Shown: positions 33,140 to 41,754 of the stretch, in pieces
Numbering within the stretch: the stretch's first letter is position 1
How the letters are laid out: each line of letters opens with the position of its first letter
From: an uncultured Clostridia bacterium
GTDB lineage: Bacteria; Bacillota; Clostridia; Christensenellales; UBA1242
Direction of reading: 5' to 3'
NCBI GenBank assembly: GCA_944380265.1
Contig: CALWGY010000004.1
Span: 1-44,768, forward strand
DNA: 44,768 bases
Program-made: the position numbers and the translations under genes
The notes under the pieces: generated by a model
The model's input: the letters and a program-made list of their open reading frames with translations, nothing else
Database searches by the model: none
What the model was told of the DNA's origin: nothing

Positions 33140-35125
33140 ATGAAGAATTATTACATAACAACAGCAATTGCATACACATCTGGTAAGCCACACATTGGCA
33201 ACATTTATGAAATTATTTTAAGCGATAGTATTGCCAGATTTAAACGTTTTCAAGGGTATAACGTTTTTTTTCAAACTGGCACAGATGAACATGGTCAAAA
33301 AATTGAAGAAAAGGCAACAAACAAAAATCAAACTCCAAAACAATTCGTTGATGATGTTGCCCAAATTATAAAAGGCTTGTGGGATAAGGCAAACATTTCC
33401 TACGATAAATTTATTAGAACCACCGATGATTATCATGAAAAACAGGTTCAAAAAATATTTAAAAAACTTTATGATCAAGGCGATATTTACAAAGGATATT
33501 ATGAGGGTTGGTATTGCACTCCATGCGAGTCGTTTTGGACAGAATCACAACTGGTTGATGGCAAATGCCCAGATTGTGGCAGAGAAGTTAAAAAGGCAAA
33601 AGAAGAAGCATATTTTTTCAAAATGAGCAAATATGCGGATAGATTAAAAGAATATTACAACAATCACCCAAATTTTGTTTTGCCAGTTTCCAGAAAAAAT
33701 GAAATGCTAAATAACTTTATTAACAAAGGGCTTCAAGATTTGTGTGTTTCACGTACAAGTTTTAAATGGGGCGTTCCAGTTGATTTTGATAGTAAGCATG
33801 TGGTTTATGTTTGGCTTGATGCCTTAACAAACTACATAACTGGTTTGGGCTATGATGTTGCCGGAAACAATCAAGAAAACTTTAAAAAGTTTTGGCCAGC
33901 AGATTTGCACGTTATTGGCAAAGATATTGTGCGTTTCCACATAATTTATTGGCCAATTTTCTTAATGGCACTTAATTTGCCACTTCCAAAGCAAGTTTAT
34001 GGCCATGGTTGGTTACTTCAAGATGGCGAAAAAATGAGTAAATCAAAAGGTAATGTGTTGTATTTTGATGATTTGGCAGAAGTGTTTGGCTGTGATGCTG
34101 TTAGATATTACGTTTTAAGCGAAATGGGCTTTGAAAACGATGGACTTGTTGGTTGGGAATTGATGACCGAAAAAATTAATTCCGATCTTGCCAATGTTTA
34201 TGGAAATTTGGTAAGCAGAACCATTGCCATGACAAACAAATATTTTAATGGCACAGTTGAAAATACATTTGAAAGTGATGCTGTTGACCAAAGTTTAATT
34301 GAAGTGGTTGAAGGTGCATACAAAAAGGTTGAAAGCAAGTTTAACGAACTAAAAATTTCCGATGCAATAAGCGAAGTTATGGCAATTTTTAAGCGTGCAA
34401 ACAAATATATTGATGAAACATGCCCATGGATTCTTGCAAAAGATGAAAGCAATTTAAACAGGCTTAAAACAGTGCTTTATAACTTATGTGAAGCAATAAC
34501 AGTTGGAACAACATTGCTTGCTCCTTTCATGCCAGAAACTGCAAACAAAGTGGCAAAAATGCTCAACACAAAATTAAGAACACTCGATAATGTTCAAAAG
34601 TTTGGGCTAGAAAAACAGTTTAACGTTACAAACTCACCAGAAGTTTTGTTTCCAAGGTTAAATTTGAAAGATGTTATGGAAAAAGCAGAAATAATTAAGG
34701 AAAAACAAATTAAAGAATATATGCAGGAATCTAAAACCGAACCTAATAAAAATGCTAAAACAGAAGTTTCTAACAAAACCGAAAACCAAGCAAAAGCAAT
34801 TATTGACTTTGACACATTTAGCAAAGCTGAACTAAAAGTTGGAACAATTGTTAACAGCGAAAAAGTTGAAGGCAGTGAAAAACTTTTAAAAAACACAGTT
34901 AAATTAGGGGATGAAGTTAGAACAATTGTTAGTGGTATTGCAAAAACATACAACCCACAAGACATAATTGGCAAGCAAGTTGTTGTTGTAACAAACCTTG
35001 CACCACGCAAACTTAAAGGAATTTTAAGTGAAGGAATGATTTTGTGTGCGTTTGATGAAGAAACAAACAATTTGGCACTTGTTAGCCCAATTACAGAATT
35101 TAAAGATGGTTGTGAAGTAAGTTAA
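33140..35125 (+). CDS. metG: Methionine--tRNA ligase
   Basis: A 661-residue class I synthetase. The HIGH-equivalent is in KPHIGNIYE, and FQTGTDEHGQK is the Met-site region. A zinc knuckle has CTPC and CPDCG (about 128-150), and KMSKS is at 298-302. After the helical anticodon domain there is a Lys/Glu/Asn-rich linker (about 520-560) and then the appended dimer/tRNA-binding OB domain (ELKVGTIVNSEKVEGSEKLL). It heads the conserved metG-tatD-rsmA set. The stop TAA overlaps the tatD ATG by one base, so translation is coupled. Confidence 0.97.
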   Translation: MKNYYITTAIAYTSGKPHIGNIYEIILSDSIARFKRFQGYNVFFQTGTDEHGQKIEEKATNKNQTPKQFVDDVAQIIKGLWDKANISYDKFIRTTDDYHEKQVQKIFKKLYDQGDIYKGYYEGWYCTPCESFWTESQLVDGKCPDCGREVKKAKEEAYFFKMSKYADRLKEYYNNHPNFVLPVSRKNEMLNNFINKGLQDLCVSRTSFKWGVPVDFDSKHVVYVWLDALTNYITGLGYDVAGNNQENFKKFWPADLHVIGKDIVRFHIIYWPIFLMALNLPLPKQVYGHGWLLQDGEKMSKSKGNVLYFDDLAEVFGCDAVRYYVLSEMGFENDGLVGWELMTEKINSDLANVYGNLVSRTIAMTNKYFNGTVENTFESDAVDQSLIEVVEGAYKKVESKFNELKISDAISEVMAIFKRANKYIDETCPWILAKDESNLNRLKTVLYNLCEAITVGTTLLAPFMPETANKVAKMLNTKLRTLDNVQKFGLEKQFNVTNSPEVLFPRLNLKDVMEKAEIIKEKQIKEYMQESKTEPNKNAKTEVSNKTENQAKAIIDFDTFSKAELKVGTIVNSEKVEGSEKLLKNTVKLGDEVRTIVSGIAKTYNPQDIIGKQVVVVTNLAPRKLKGILSEGMILCAFDEETNNLALVSPITEFKDGCEVS

Positions 35126-35910
35126 TGGAAAAATTAATTGACACACATTGCCACCTAAACGACGAGTTTTTTGAAGGTAAAGTTGAAGAAATTGTTAACA
35201 ATTTCGAATTTGATAATTTAAAAAATGCTTTTGTTGTGGGGTATGACTTTGATTCATGTTTAAAAGCTGTGGAATTAGCAAACAAATATGAAAAAATTTA
35301 CGCAATAATTGGCATGCATCCATCAGACTGCGAAACATGGAATTTAAAGTTTGAAAACTTTTTGGTTGAAAACTTAAAAAACAAAAAAGTGCTTGCAGTT
35401 GGCGAAATTGGTTTGGATTATCATTACGAAAACACAAACAAACAAAAACAAAAGGAAGTTTTTGTTAAGCAATTAGAAATTGCAAACAAATTAAATTTGC
35501 CAATTGTTATTCATGTTAGAGATGCAACGGGCGACTTAATTGAAATTTTAAAGGAAAACAAACACTTGTTAAATAATGGCGGAGTTGTGCATTGCTTTAA
35601 TGAAAGTGTGGAAACATACAAAATTTTAAAACAATTTGGTTTCAAGTTTTCTTTTGGCGGTGCAATAACTTTTAAAAACTCGAAAAATGCACCAAAACTT
35701 TTAAGTGAAGTTGATATTAATGACGTTTTGTTGGAAACCGACAGCCCATATTTAACACCAGAGCCAATGCGTGGAAAGGAAAAAAATCAACCAAAATATG
35801 TTTGTTATGTTGCTAAGAAAATTGCTGAAATAAAAAACATTGATGTGCAAGATTTAATTAAAATAACAAACCAAAATGTTTGTGATGTTTTTAAAAAATT
35901 TAAAGGATAA
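35125..35910 (+). CDS. tatD: TatD-family metal-dependent DNase
   Basis: A 261-residue TIM-barrel hydrolase. Metal ligands lie in IDTHCHL (H8, H10), GEIGLDYHY (Glu near 93), PIVIHVRDA, VVHCFNE and LLETDSPYLTP. Family members act as nucleases or, in the rsmA neighbourhood, have been linked to RNA end processing. The exact substrate is open. It sits between metG and rsmA, overlapping metG by one base and leaving one base before rsmA. Confidence 0.93.
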   Translation: MEKLIDTHCHLNDEFFEGKVEEIVNNFEFDNLKNAFVVGYDFDSCLKAVELANKYEKIYAIIGMHPSDCETWNLKFENFLVENLKNKKVLAVGEIGLDYHYENTNKQKQKEVFVKQLEIANKLNLPIVIHVRDATGDLIEILKENKHLLNNGGVVHCFNESVETYKILKQFGFKFSFGGAITFKNSKNAPKLLSEVDINDVLLETDSPYLTPEPMRGKEKNQPKYVCYVAKKIAEIKNIDVQDLIKITNQNVCDVFKKFKG

Positions 35911-35911
35911 T

Positions 35912-36718
35912 ATGAAGGAAAAATTAAACATTAAATTTAATAAAAGTTTTGGGCAAAACTTTATTTTCGACACCAATCTTTTAAAAGCCATTGTTAATGA
36001 TGCAGAGGTAAGTGGCACAACCGATGTTTTGGAAATTGGCACAGGTGCTGGAACATTAACAAAGGAACTTGCACTTAAAGCAAACAAAGTTATAAGTTAT
36101 GAAATTGACACAAACTTAAAACCAACCATTGAAAACAATTTGGAAGATATTAAAAATGCCACAGTTGTTTTTAAAGATATTTTAAAAGAAGATATGCAAA
36201 CAATTGAAAATAGTTTTGATGGCAACTATGTTATGGTGGCAAATTTGCCATATTACATAACAACTCCAATAATTTTTAAGTTCATAGAAAACGCAACAAA
36301 ACTTAAAACAATGGTTATTATGGTTCAAAAGGAAGTTGCTTTGCGTATTTGTGCAAAAGAAAACACGGCTGATTATGGAGCAATAACAGCGGTTATTAAC
36401 GCAATTGCTAACACAAAAATAACACGCATTGTTAAACGCAACATGTTTGTTCCTGCACCAAATGTGGACAGTGCAATTGTTAAAATTGATTTTGATAAAA
36501 ACAAATATCAAATTAACAGTTTTGAAAATTTAAGCAAACTTATTAAATGTGCTTTTCATATGAGAAGAAAAACATTAATTAACAATTTAAAAATGTTAAA
36601 TGTTAGTAAAGAAAAAATTGAAGAAGCGTTTAACACTTTAAACCTTAACCCAAATGTTAGGGGCGAGGCACTAAGTTCCAAACAATTTGCTGAACTTAGC
36701 AACTTGATGTTTGACTAA
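35912..36718 (+). CDS. rsmA: 16S rRNA A1518/A1519 dimethyltransferase
   Basis: A 268-residue KsgA-type enzyme that dimethylates two adjacent adenines near the 3' end of 16S rRNA during small-subunit assembly. KSFGQNFIFD (11-20), LEIGTGAGTLTKEL for SAM, and NLPYYITTPI (near 111) as the catalytic motif are all present. I chose the ATG at 35912 because AAAGGA lies 6 nt upstream and the protein then starts in the family position; a longer frame reaches into tatD. It is the last gene of the unit, followed after about 90 bp by a terminator. Confidence 0.96.
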   Translation: MKEKLNIKFNKSFGQNFIFDTNLLKAIVNDAEVSGTTDVLEIGTGAGTLTKELALKANKVISYEIDTNLKPTIENNLEDIKNATVVFKDILKEDMQTIENSFDGNYVMVANLPYYITTPIIFKFIENATKLKTMVIMVQKEVALRICAKENTADYGAITAVINAIANTKITRIVKRNMFVPAPNVDSAIVKIDFDKNKYQINSFENLSKLIKCAFHMRRKTLINNLKMLNVSKEKIEEAFNTLNLNPNVRGEALSSKQFAELSNLMFD

Positions 36719-36811
36719 TTAAACAAATTTTTAATTAATTAAAAAAACAAAAAATTTGTTAAACGTAATAAAAAAAATAAATTAGCAGTTGTTTACTAAT
36801 AATTTTGAAAT

Positions 36812-36845
36812 AAAAAAAGAGAATTTTAACAATTCTCTTTTTTGT
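36812..36845. terminator. Bidirectional terminator between rsmA and the lipoprotein gene
   Basis: AAAAAGAGAATT-TTAAC-AATTCTCTTTTT with A and T runs on the two sides. Confidence 0.9.
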
Positions 36846-36874
36846 TTTGATATTTAATTTTTAAAATTGTTCAA

Positions 36875-38329
36875 TTATTGAATCCAAATTTCATCTGAAT
36901 CTTCATCTGGTTCTGCTGGAACGTGTCCTTCTGCAAAAACACCAACAAATTCCGATTTAGAATCGCTTGCATGCAAATCAGTGCGGTTTAAGTAGTAGTT
37001 TGCATCAGTTCCACCTTCTGGTGTGTAAGCTGAATAGAAGTAAACATTTCTTCCATCAAAATCAAAGAATGTTGCAACATCGGTTTTAATTGTTTTATCG
37101 TTTGTTTCAACAATGTTAATAGTTGGCACAGCGCTTGTTACATCAACATAACTTATTTTTGAGTTTTCAATGAAGAACAATGTGCTTCCATACAAACCAA
37201 TTGGTGTTATTGTTGTGGTTGCTGAGTAAACAGTTTTGGTTGTTGTTTTTCCATTAACGGTGGAAATTAAAATAATATTGTTTGAACTATCAACTGCAAC
37301 AATGTCGGTTCCAACATAATTTTCGTTGTTTTTGTTTAAGATGTATGTGTTTGAATATGTTGCATAACTAATAACAGTTTCGTTAACTTCGTTGTATGCT
37401 TTGCTTGCATTTAAAGTGTATTTGCAAAGCATTGAATTTTGTGTGCTTGCGTTTGTTTTTGTGTAATATAAGCAATCGTTTTTAGCTTCAATAATTGCAA
37501 ATGTTGAACCATTAGCGCAAACAACTTCTTCTTCGGTTGTTCCAAGTTTAACTCTTGCCAAAACATTTCCGCTCATGCCATAAAAACTGTCATCTTCTTT
37601 TATGTCACGGGTGTAGTAAACATAGTTGTTAACACCTTCAATGGTTTGGTTGTTAATTGCATCTGTTGGCAAATATTTGTCGGTTTTAATAAGTCCAACC
37701 GAAGTTATGTTTGATGCCATTGTGGTTGCACTTGGTTTTTTAGCATTTGCGTTTATGCTAACAATTTTTGTTCCGTCATAAACAACCATGTAAATAGTTC
37801 CATCAAGTTCAAACATTGTCCAGTTAGCACTTGTTAGGGTGGTGTCAGTTGTGTATAGAACTTTGTTGTCTGTTCCATCAATGTTAACACGGCACATGTT
37901 GCTTCTAGCATTTAACAAGTTACCATTTTTATCGTTTTGCATGTTTGGTGTTGCGTAATAAATGTAATCACCAAAAATGTAGAAACAAACATTTTCTGTT
38001 CCAACAATTTGAGGAACAACAACTTCCGATTTTGTTAAAAAACCATCTTCATCGTGTGAAATTGTGTTGTTTGCGTCAACTTTAACTCTGTAAATTGAAC
38101 CAATAACTTGTTTGCCCCAAACATTGTCTTTGTCTTTTTCCAATCCTTCATAAGACTTAAAGCCGTTAACATAATATAAATAATCGCCTTTTAAAACTGC
38201 CATTCCGCCGTTTGAAACAACAGGGGCGTTTGTTGCAGGATTATCTTTTAAACCTTTATCGCCACAACCAGTTAATATAAGGGTTGAAGAAATAAAAATG
38301 GCTACAACCAATAATAAAAATTTTTTCAT
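36875..38329 (-). CDS. Secreted lipoprotein, DUF5050-like beta-propeller
   Basis: A 484-residue exported protein. The lipobox LTGC puts the lipid-carrying Cys at residue 22 behind a Lys-Lys-Phe start and a hydrophobic core. The rest consists of repeated blades with phrases such as GDYLYYVNG, GDYIYYATPN, NNYVYYTRD, NDCLYYTKTN and GRNVYFYSAY, the aromatic-rich pattern seen in DUF5050/YWTD-like propellers. A short acidic tail ends it. A role in sensing or binding at the outer face of the membrane is plausible but unproven. AGGGAG precedes the ATG; promoter and terminator are its own. Confidence 0.82.
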   Translation of the reverse strand: MKKFLLLVVAIFISSTLILTGCGDKGLKDNPATNAPVVSNGGMAVLKGDYLYYVNGFKSYEGLEKDKDNVWGKQVIGSIYRVKVDANNTISHDEDGFLTKSEVVVPQIVGTENVCFYIFGDYIYYATPNMQNDKNGNLLNARSNMCRVNIDGTDNKVLYTTDTTLTSANWTMFELDGTIYMVVYDGTKIVSINANAKKPSATTMASNITSVGLIKTDKYLPTDAINNQTIEGVNNYVYYTRDIKEDDSFYGMSGNVLARVKLGTTEEEVVCANGSTFAIIEAKNDCLYYTKTNASTQNSMLCKYTLNASKAYNEVNETVISYATYSNTYILNKNNENYVGTDIVAVDSSNNIILISTVNGKTTTKTVYSATTTITPIGLYGSTLFFIENSKISYVDVTSAVPTINIVETNDKTIKTDVATFFDFDGRNVYFYSAYTPEGGTDANYYLNRTDLHASDSKSEFVGVFAEGHVPAEPDEDSDEIWIQ

Positions 38330-38366
38330 TTTATCTCCCTAAAAAATTTAGAATTCGCTACATTAA

Positions 38367-38395
38367 ATATTATCAAAATTAAAATATATAGTCAA
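38367..38395 (-). promoter_or_regulatory. Promoter of the lipoprotein gene
   Basis: On the minus strand: TTGACT, 17 bp, TAATAT, about 37 bp upstream of the ATG. Confidence 0.6.
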
Positions 38396-38509
38396 TTATA
38401 TAATTAAATAACATTAGTTTATTATGTTAAATAATTAACAAATTTAGGAACTATTTTGTTATTTTTTTAATTATTTCACTTTTGGTTTTTAATAAACATA
38501 AATCAAACA

Positions 38510-38541
38510 AAAAAAGAGCAAACTTTATTTGCTCTTTTTTA
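38510..38541 (-). terminator. Terminator of the unknown gene at 38628
   Basis: AAAAAGAGCAAA-CTTTA-TTTGCTCTTTTT; on the minus strand it is followed by seven T. The rest of 38330-38627 is AT-rich with no gene. Confidence 0.85.
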
Positions 38542-38627
38542 AAATTTCTATTATTGGTGGTTTATAAGGTTTGTAGTCCATAAAGTGCAAACTTGCATAA
38601 CTAGTGATTGTTTTTTTTAATGTTTGT

Positions 38628-39638
38628 TTACATTGCGTCAATTAAAACACTTTCGCCACTAATTGCATCTTGATACATAACCCAATAGCCATTTTCGGTT
38701 GGTGCATTAATGTTTGTTGGCAACCATTGGCTGTAACTATCAAGCCCGTTTGGGGCAGTGGTGCTGTATGTGCCTGGCACGCCATAACATATGTATTTTA
38801 AAGTTATATCTTCATAAATTAGCCCCAAAACATAAAAATTGCCATCGTTTTCGTAATCTATTTTAACCCATTTGCTGTTAGGAATTAGTTGTTCCAAATT
38901 TGTTTCGGCTGGATATTTGTTAAACAAATCTTCAATTTGGTCGCTCATTGCTTCATAAAATGTTTCATTATCGCTAAGTTCAAGGTTTTCCATTTCTTCT
39001 TCAATTATGTTTTTGTTAGATAAAACCTTCGAAATTCCTTCATTTTTTTGTTTAAAAGGCGTAAAGTCTTCTGTGTAGTTTGGTGTGTTTAAATTTTCAA
39101 AATTGCTGTTTTGGTTTAAATTTTCAAGTTCAGAATTAGAAGCATTAAAAACATCTTGGGTTAAACCTAAGTTAATTAACTGTTCAACTTCATCGTTTGA
39201 AATGTCAAACATTTCGTTTAAATCCAATTTTTTTTCGGGTTCGTGTTTTTCCTTAACGTTAACTTGATTTTTTAAAATTGCCAAATTTTCAATAATTTCA
39301 TCTTTCAACTCTTGTTTTGAGTCGCTTCCCCAAATTAAGGGAATAACTTTTGTTGGTTCATCTTCCATAAGAACCGAACTTGTTGGCAAGTTTAGGTCAA
39401 GGTTGGAAATTTTAAAATTATATGTGTTGTTGTTAAACAAATTAACATTTTGCTTAAAAACTTCTTTTTTGTTTTGTGCAATGCCCAAAATTAAGTTTGG
39501 TTTGTTTGATATGTTAAAACATTTTAGTGTGCCATAAACGCTGTTATCGTTTGTTTTGGTTAAAGTTAAAATTGCACTTCCATTATAATTTTTAACTGTG
39601 GAATTGTTTAACACAATGGTTTTTTTGTAGGTTGTCAT
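38628..39638 (-). CDS. Unknown three-part protein divergent from spo0A
   Basis: A 336-residue protein that I do not recognise. About 1-110 is beta-rich (SAILTLTKTNDNSVYGTLKC, NLILGIAQNKKEVF, VIPLIWGSDSK). About 110-235 is acidic, Asn/Glu-rich and probably disordered. About 235-336 is compact and aromatic: SKWVKIDYENDGNFYVLGLI, YICYGVPGTYS, YSQWLPTN and GYWVMYQDAISGES. There is no signal peptide or membrane helix. GGAGGG precedes the ATG. A Spo0A box lies about 104 bp upstream, just beyond its promoter, so it may belong to the Spo0A regulon. Confidence 0.75.
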   Translation of the reverse strand: MTTYKKTIVLNNSTVKNYNGSAILTLTKTNDNSVYGTLKCFNISNKPNLILGIAQNKKEVFKQNVNLFNNNTYNFKISNLDLNLPTSSVLMEDEPTKVIPLIWGSDSKQELKDEIIENLAILKNQVNVKEKHEPEKKLDLNEMFDISNDEVEQLINLGLTQDVFNASNSELENLNQNSNFENLNTPNYTEDFTPFKQKNEGISKVLSNKNIIEEEMENLELSDNETFYEAMSDQIEDLFNKYPAETNLEQLIPNSKWVKIDYENDGNFYVLGLIYEDITLKYICYGVPGTYSTTAPNGLDSYSQWLPTNINAPTENGYWVMYQDAISGESVLIDAM

Positions 39639-39689
39639 TTTCCCTCCGATTAAGTAACATTTTAATATTTATATTTTATATTAAAATTA

Positions 39690-39718
39690 AATGTAAAAGT
39701 TTAATAAAGTGTTCACAA
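39690..39718 (-). promoter_or_regulatory. Candidate promoter of the unknown gene at 38628
   Basis: On the minus strand: TTGTGA, 17 bp, TACATT. A Spo0A box lies 23 bp upstream of its -35. Confidence 0.45.
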
Positions 39719-39741
39719 ATTTGATTAAATTTGCATAATTG

Positions 39742-39748
39742 TGTCGAA
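39742..39748 (+). promoter_or_regulatory. Spo0A box (0A box) 1
   Basis: TGTCGAA, an exact match to the TGNCGAA consensus bound by phosphorylated Spo0A. It is upstream of the minus-strand unknown gene. Confidence 0.65.
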
Positions 39749-39933
39749 GAAAAAATGGTTTTAATCTTTCTATTTTTTTAAAATACTTTGTAAAAAACAT
39801 AAAAAATTAAATAAGTTTTAAAAAAAGTTTATAAAAATTAGAATTTGATTAATTAAAATAAAAAATGTTTTTTTAATTTATAAACAGCATATTTTTTATG
39901 TTTATTTGGATTTAAAATTAAAAATTAAACATT

Positions 39934-39940
39934 TTCGACA
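39934..39940 (-). promoter_or_regulatory. Spo0A box (0A box) 2
   Basis: TTCGACA, the reverse complement of the same exact box, 218 bp before the spo0A ATG and about 85 bp upstream of its -10. Confidence 0.65.
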
Positions 39941-40020
39941 ATTTAATATTAAAATCATTTTTTTAATTTATTATGTAACAAATTATTAATGATTTTTAGC
40001 CAGCACAAAAATGCTTGCGA

Positions 40021-40029
40021 TGATATAAT
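40021..40029 (+). promoter_or_regulatory. Extended -10 promoter of spo0A
   Basis: TGATATAAT with no recognisable -35, consistent with a promoter that needs an activator. I could not find a convincing sigma-H site. Confidence 0.5.
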
Positions 40030-40157
40030 TGTTTTGTTGATTTATTGAAGTGGCAGAAAAAATAAATCAATTTGGTTAATATGGGGGACATTAACAAATT
40101 AAGAATTAAATGAAAAATTAAAACTAGAAATTATAAAATTATTGGAGATTATTTTAA

Positions 40158-40943
40158 ATGGAAAATGAGTTAAGCAAAATAAAAATTATTTTAGTTGATA
40201 ACAACGAGCAAATGCGTGAAACTTTAAAAGCGCAATTAACAAATGAAAAATTGGAAGTGGTTGCAAATTTTTCTGATGCAATAACCGCTTTAAACTATAT
40301 TAAAGAAAACGAAGTTGATGTTATTGTAACCGACATTGTGCTTCCAAACATTGATGGTTACGAATTTTTAGATGCATTAAACAAACAAGGTTTGTCTTAT
40401 CGCCCTAAGGTTTTAATATTGTCTGCACTTAGTAATGATAACTTTATTAATAAAGCATTAAGTCATGGCGCAGATTATTATATGGTTAAGCCATGTGATA
40501 TTAACGTTTTAAAAGAAAGAATTACTGAATTAAAAAATGGTAGCAGTTACAAAAACAAAGCAGTGTCCGAAATTAAAACTGTTAAACCAAGAAACAAACA
40601 ATTAGAAGAAAAAATTACAAACATATTCATAACCGTTGGCATTCCAGCACACATAAAAGGATATCAGTTTTTAAGAGAAGCAATTAAAATGGCAATTGAT
40701 AACCCAGAAATTATTAACAGCATAACCAAAAAACTTTATCCAAGTATTGCCGAGCGTTTTGAAACCTCAGCATCAAAAGTGGAACGAGCAATTAGGCATG
40801 CAATTGAAGTTGCTTGGAACAGAGGAAAAATTGAAAACATTAATGCATTGTTTGGTATTAGGGTGTATTCTAACAACGAAAAACCAACCAATGGGGAATT
40901 TATTGCTTTGGTTGCTGATAAAATGCTTATTGAAGGTGCTTAA
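40158..40943 (+). CDS. spo0A: Sporulation master regulator Spo0A
   Basis: A 261-residue response regulator. The receiver (1-125) has phospho-acceptor D59 in VIVTDIVLPNIDG, a switch Ser in ILSAL and the Lys in VKPCD. The C-terminal Spo0A DNA-binding domain (about 148-261) is unmistakable: GIPAHIKGYQFLREAI, LYPSIAERF and KVERAIRHAIEVAWNRG. When phosphorylated it commits the cell to sporulation. The acidic pocket reads VDNN (D14, N15), whereas most Spo0A proteins have two Asp. Two exact 0A boxes upstream suggest autoregulation. TTGGAG precedes the ATG. It stands alone. Confidence 0.96.
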   Translation: MENELSKIKIILVDNNEQMRETLKAQLTNEKLEVVANFSDAITALNYIKENEVDVIVTDIVLPNIDGYEFLDALNKQGLSYRPKVLILSALSNDNFINKALSHGADYYMVKPCDINVLKERITELKNGSSYKNKAVSEIKTVKPRNKQLEEKITNIFITVGIPAHIKGYQFLREAIKMAIDNPEIINSITKKLYPSIAERFETSASKVERAIRHAIEVAWNRGKIENINALFGIRVYSNNEKPTNGEFIALVADKMLIEGA

Positions 40944-40991
40944 AACACAAAATTTATGTTTAATATTAATAAAAATTATGTATAAATTTAA

Positions 40992-41020
40992 TTTACAAGA
41001 ATATAATATCTAACTATAAT
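40992..41020 (+). promoter_or_regulatory. Promoter of the zinc-ribbon/poly-Asp gene
   Basis: TTTACA, 17 bp, TATAAT. The leader carries a TTAACGTTAA palindrome and a GTATG-CTT-CATAC hairpin (41039-41051). Confidence 0.75.
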
Positions 41021-41087
41021 ATATTAACGTTAAAGGAAGTATGCTTCATACATTAATTTAACACTAATTTTTAAGTTAGGAGAAAGC

Positions 41088-41642
41088 ATGAATATGGCTA
41101 AAAAACAAACTTATATTAAATGTCCAAGATGCGAACTTAATTATATTTTGAAAAAGGATAAATATTGTGAAGTTTGCAAGCAAGAAATGAAGGCTGGGGC
41201 AATTGATGATGATGAACTAGAACTTTATGATGAACTTGAACTTTGCCCAGTTTGCAGAGTTAACTATATTAACGAAGGCGAAACAATGTGTGCTTCTTGC
41301 TTAGAAGAAAGTTTGGCAATTAACAAAGATGATGAAGACCCAGATTGGAGAGATTTTGTTGATAAAGAAGATGAAGATGATGATTTAGACCTTCTTCCAA
41401 CATCAGATTCAGATGAAATTGATGAAGAACTTGATTCAACTTTTGCAAAAGATCTTGATGCTGATTTTAAAGATGATTTTGATGATGTTGAAGACTTGGA
41501 CGATGAAATGCTTGATGATGTTGATTTAGACCTTGACATTGATGACGATGATGACGACGACGATGATGAAGACGATGACGACGATGACGACGACGACGAT
41601 GATGATGACGACGACGACGATGATGACGAAGATGATGATTAA
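41088..41642 (+). CDS. Double zinc-ribbon protein with long poly-Asp tail
   Basis: A 184-residue, extremely acidic protein. Two Cys4 modules are visible: CPRC with CEVC (about 14-32) and CPVC with CASC (about 55-71), each of a zinc-ribbon type with NYI between the pairs. The rest is acidic; from about residue 148 nearly every residue is Asp with scattered Glu. Such a tail could bind calcium or mimic nucleic acid, or may only give solubility; no function is assigned. TAGGAG gives the first of two close ATG codons the better spacing. It has its own promoter and terminator and lies between spo0A and veg. Confidence 0.8.
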   Translation: MNMAKKQTYIKCPRCELNYILKKDKYCEVCKQEMKAGAIDDDELELYDELELCPVCRVNYINEGETMCASCLEESLAINKDDEDPDWRDFVDKEDEDDDLDLLPTSDSDEIDEELDSTFAKDLDADFKDDFDDVEDLDDEMLDDVDLDLDIDDDDDDDDDEDDDDDDDDDDDDDDDDDDDEDDD

Positions 41643-41661
41643 AACTTATTAAAATTTTAGG

Positions 41662-41685
41662 GAGTGCATTTGCACTCTTTTTTTT
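41662..41685 (+). terminator. Terminator of the poly-Asp gene
   Basis: GAGTGC-ATTT-GCACTC followed by eight or more T. Confidence 0.9.
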
Positions 41686-41754
41686 GTGAATAAAAAAGGT
41701 AAAAATTGTTAATAATAAAATTAATAATTATGTGGTAAAAGGTTGAGGTGTGAA

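Larger units (their letters stand above)
39639..40157. other. 519-bp regulatory gap between the unknown gene and spo0A
   Basis: No gene is seen. It is very AT-rich and holds two Spo0A boxes in opposite orientation, a minus-strand promoter, an extended -10 for spo0A, a TTTAATATTAAA palindrome next to the second box, and a leader of about 120 nt with a 10-codon frame (ATG at 40080) lacking a ribosome binding site. Confidence 0.6.

Noticed and set aside
35876..35911. Upstream ATG for rsmA
   Set aside because: It lies within tatD without a ribosome binding site; the ATG at 35912 has AAAGGA and the right N-terminus.
40080..40112. A 10-codon leader peptide before spo0A
   Set aside because: No ribosome binding site and no sign of attenuation structure.
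40075..40115. A sigma-H promoter for spo0A
   Set aside because: GGGGGACAT and GAATTA are suggestive, but spacing is about 8 bp instead of 11-12 and several positions mismatch.
41264..41539. A Ser/Lys-rich minus-strand frame opposite the poly-Asp gene
   Set aside because: It is the simple complement of GAT/GAC repeats and has no start signals.
41743..41754. TTG start for veg
   Set aside because: It overlaps the GAGGTG ribosome binding site and the family begins at the ATG.
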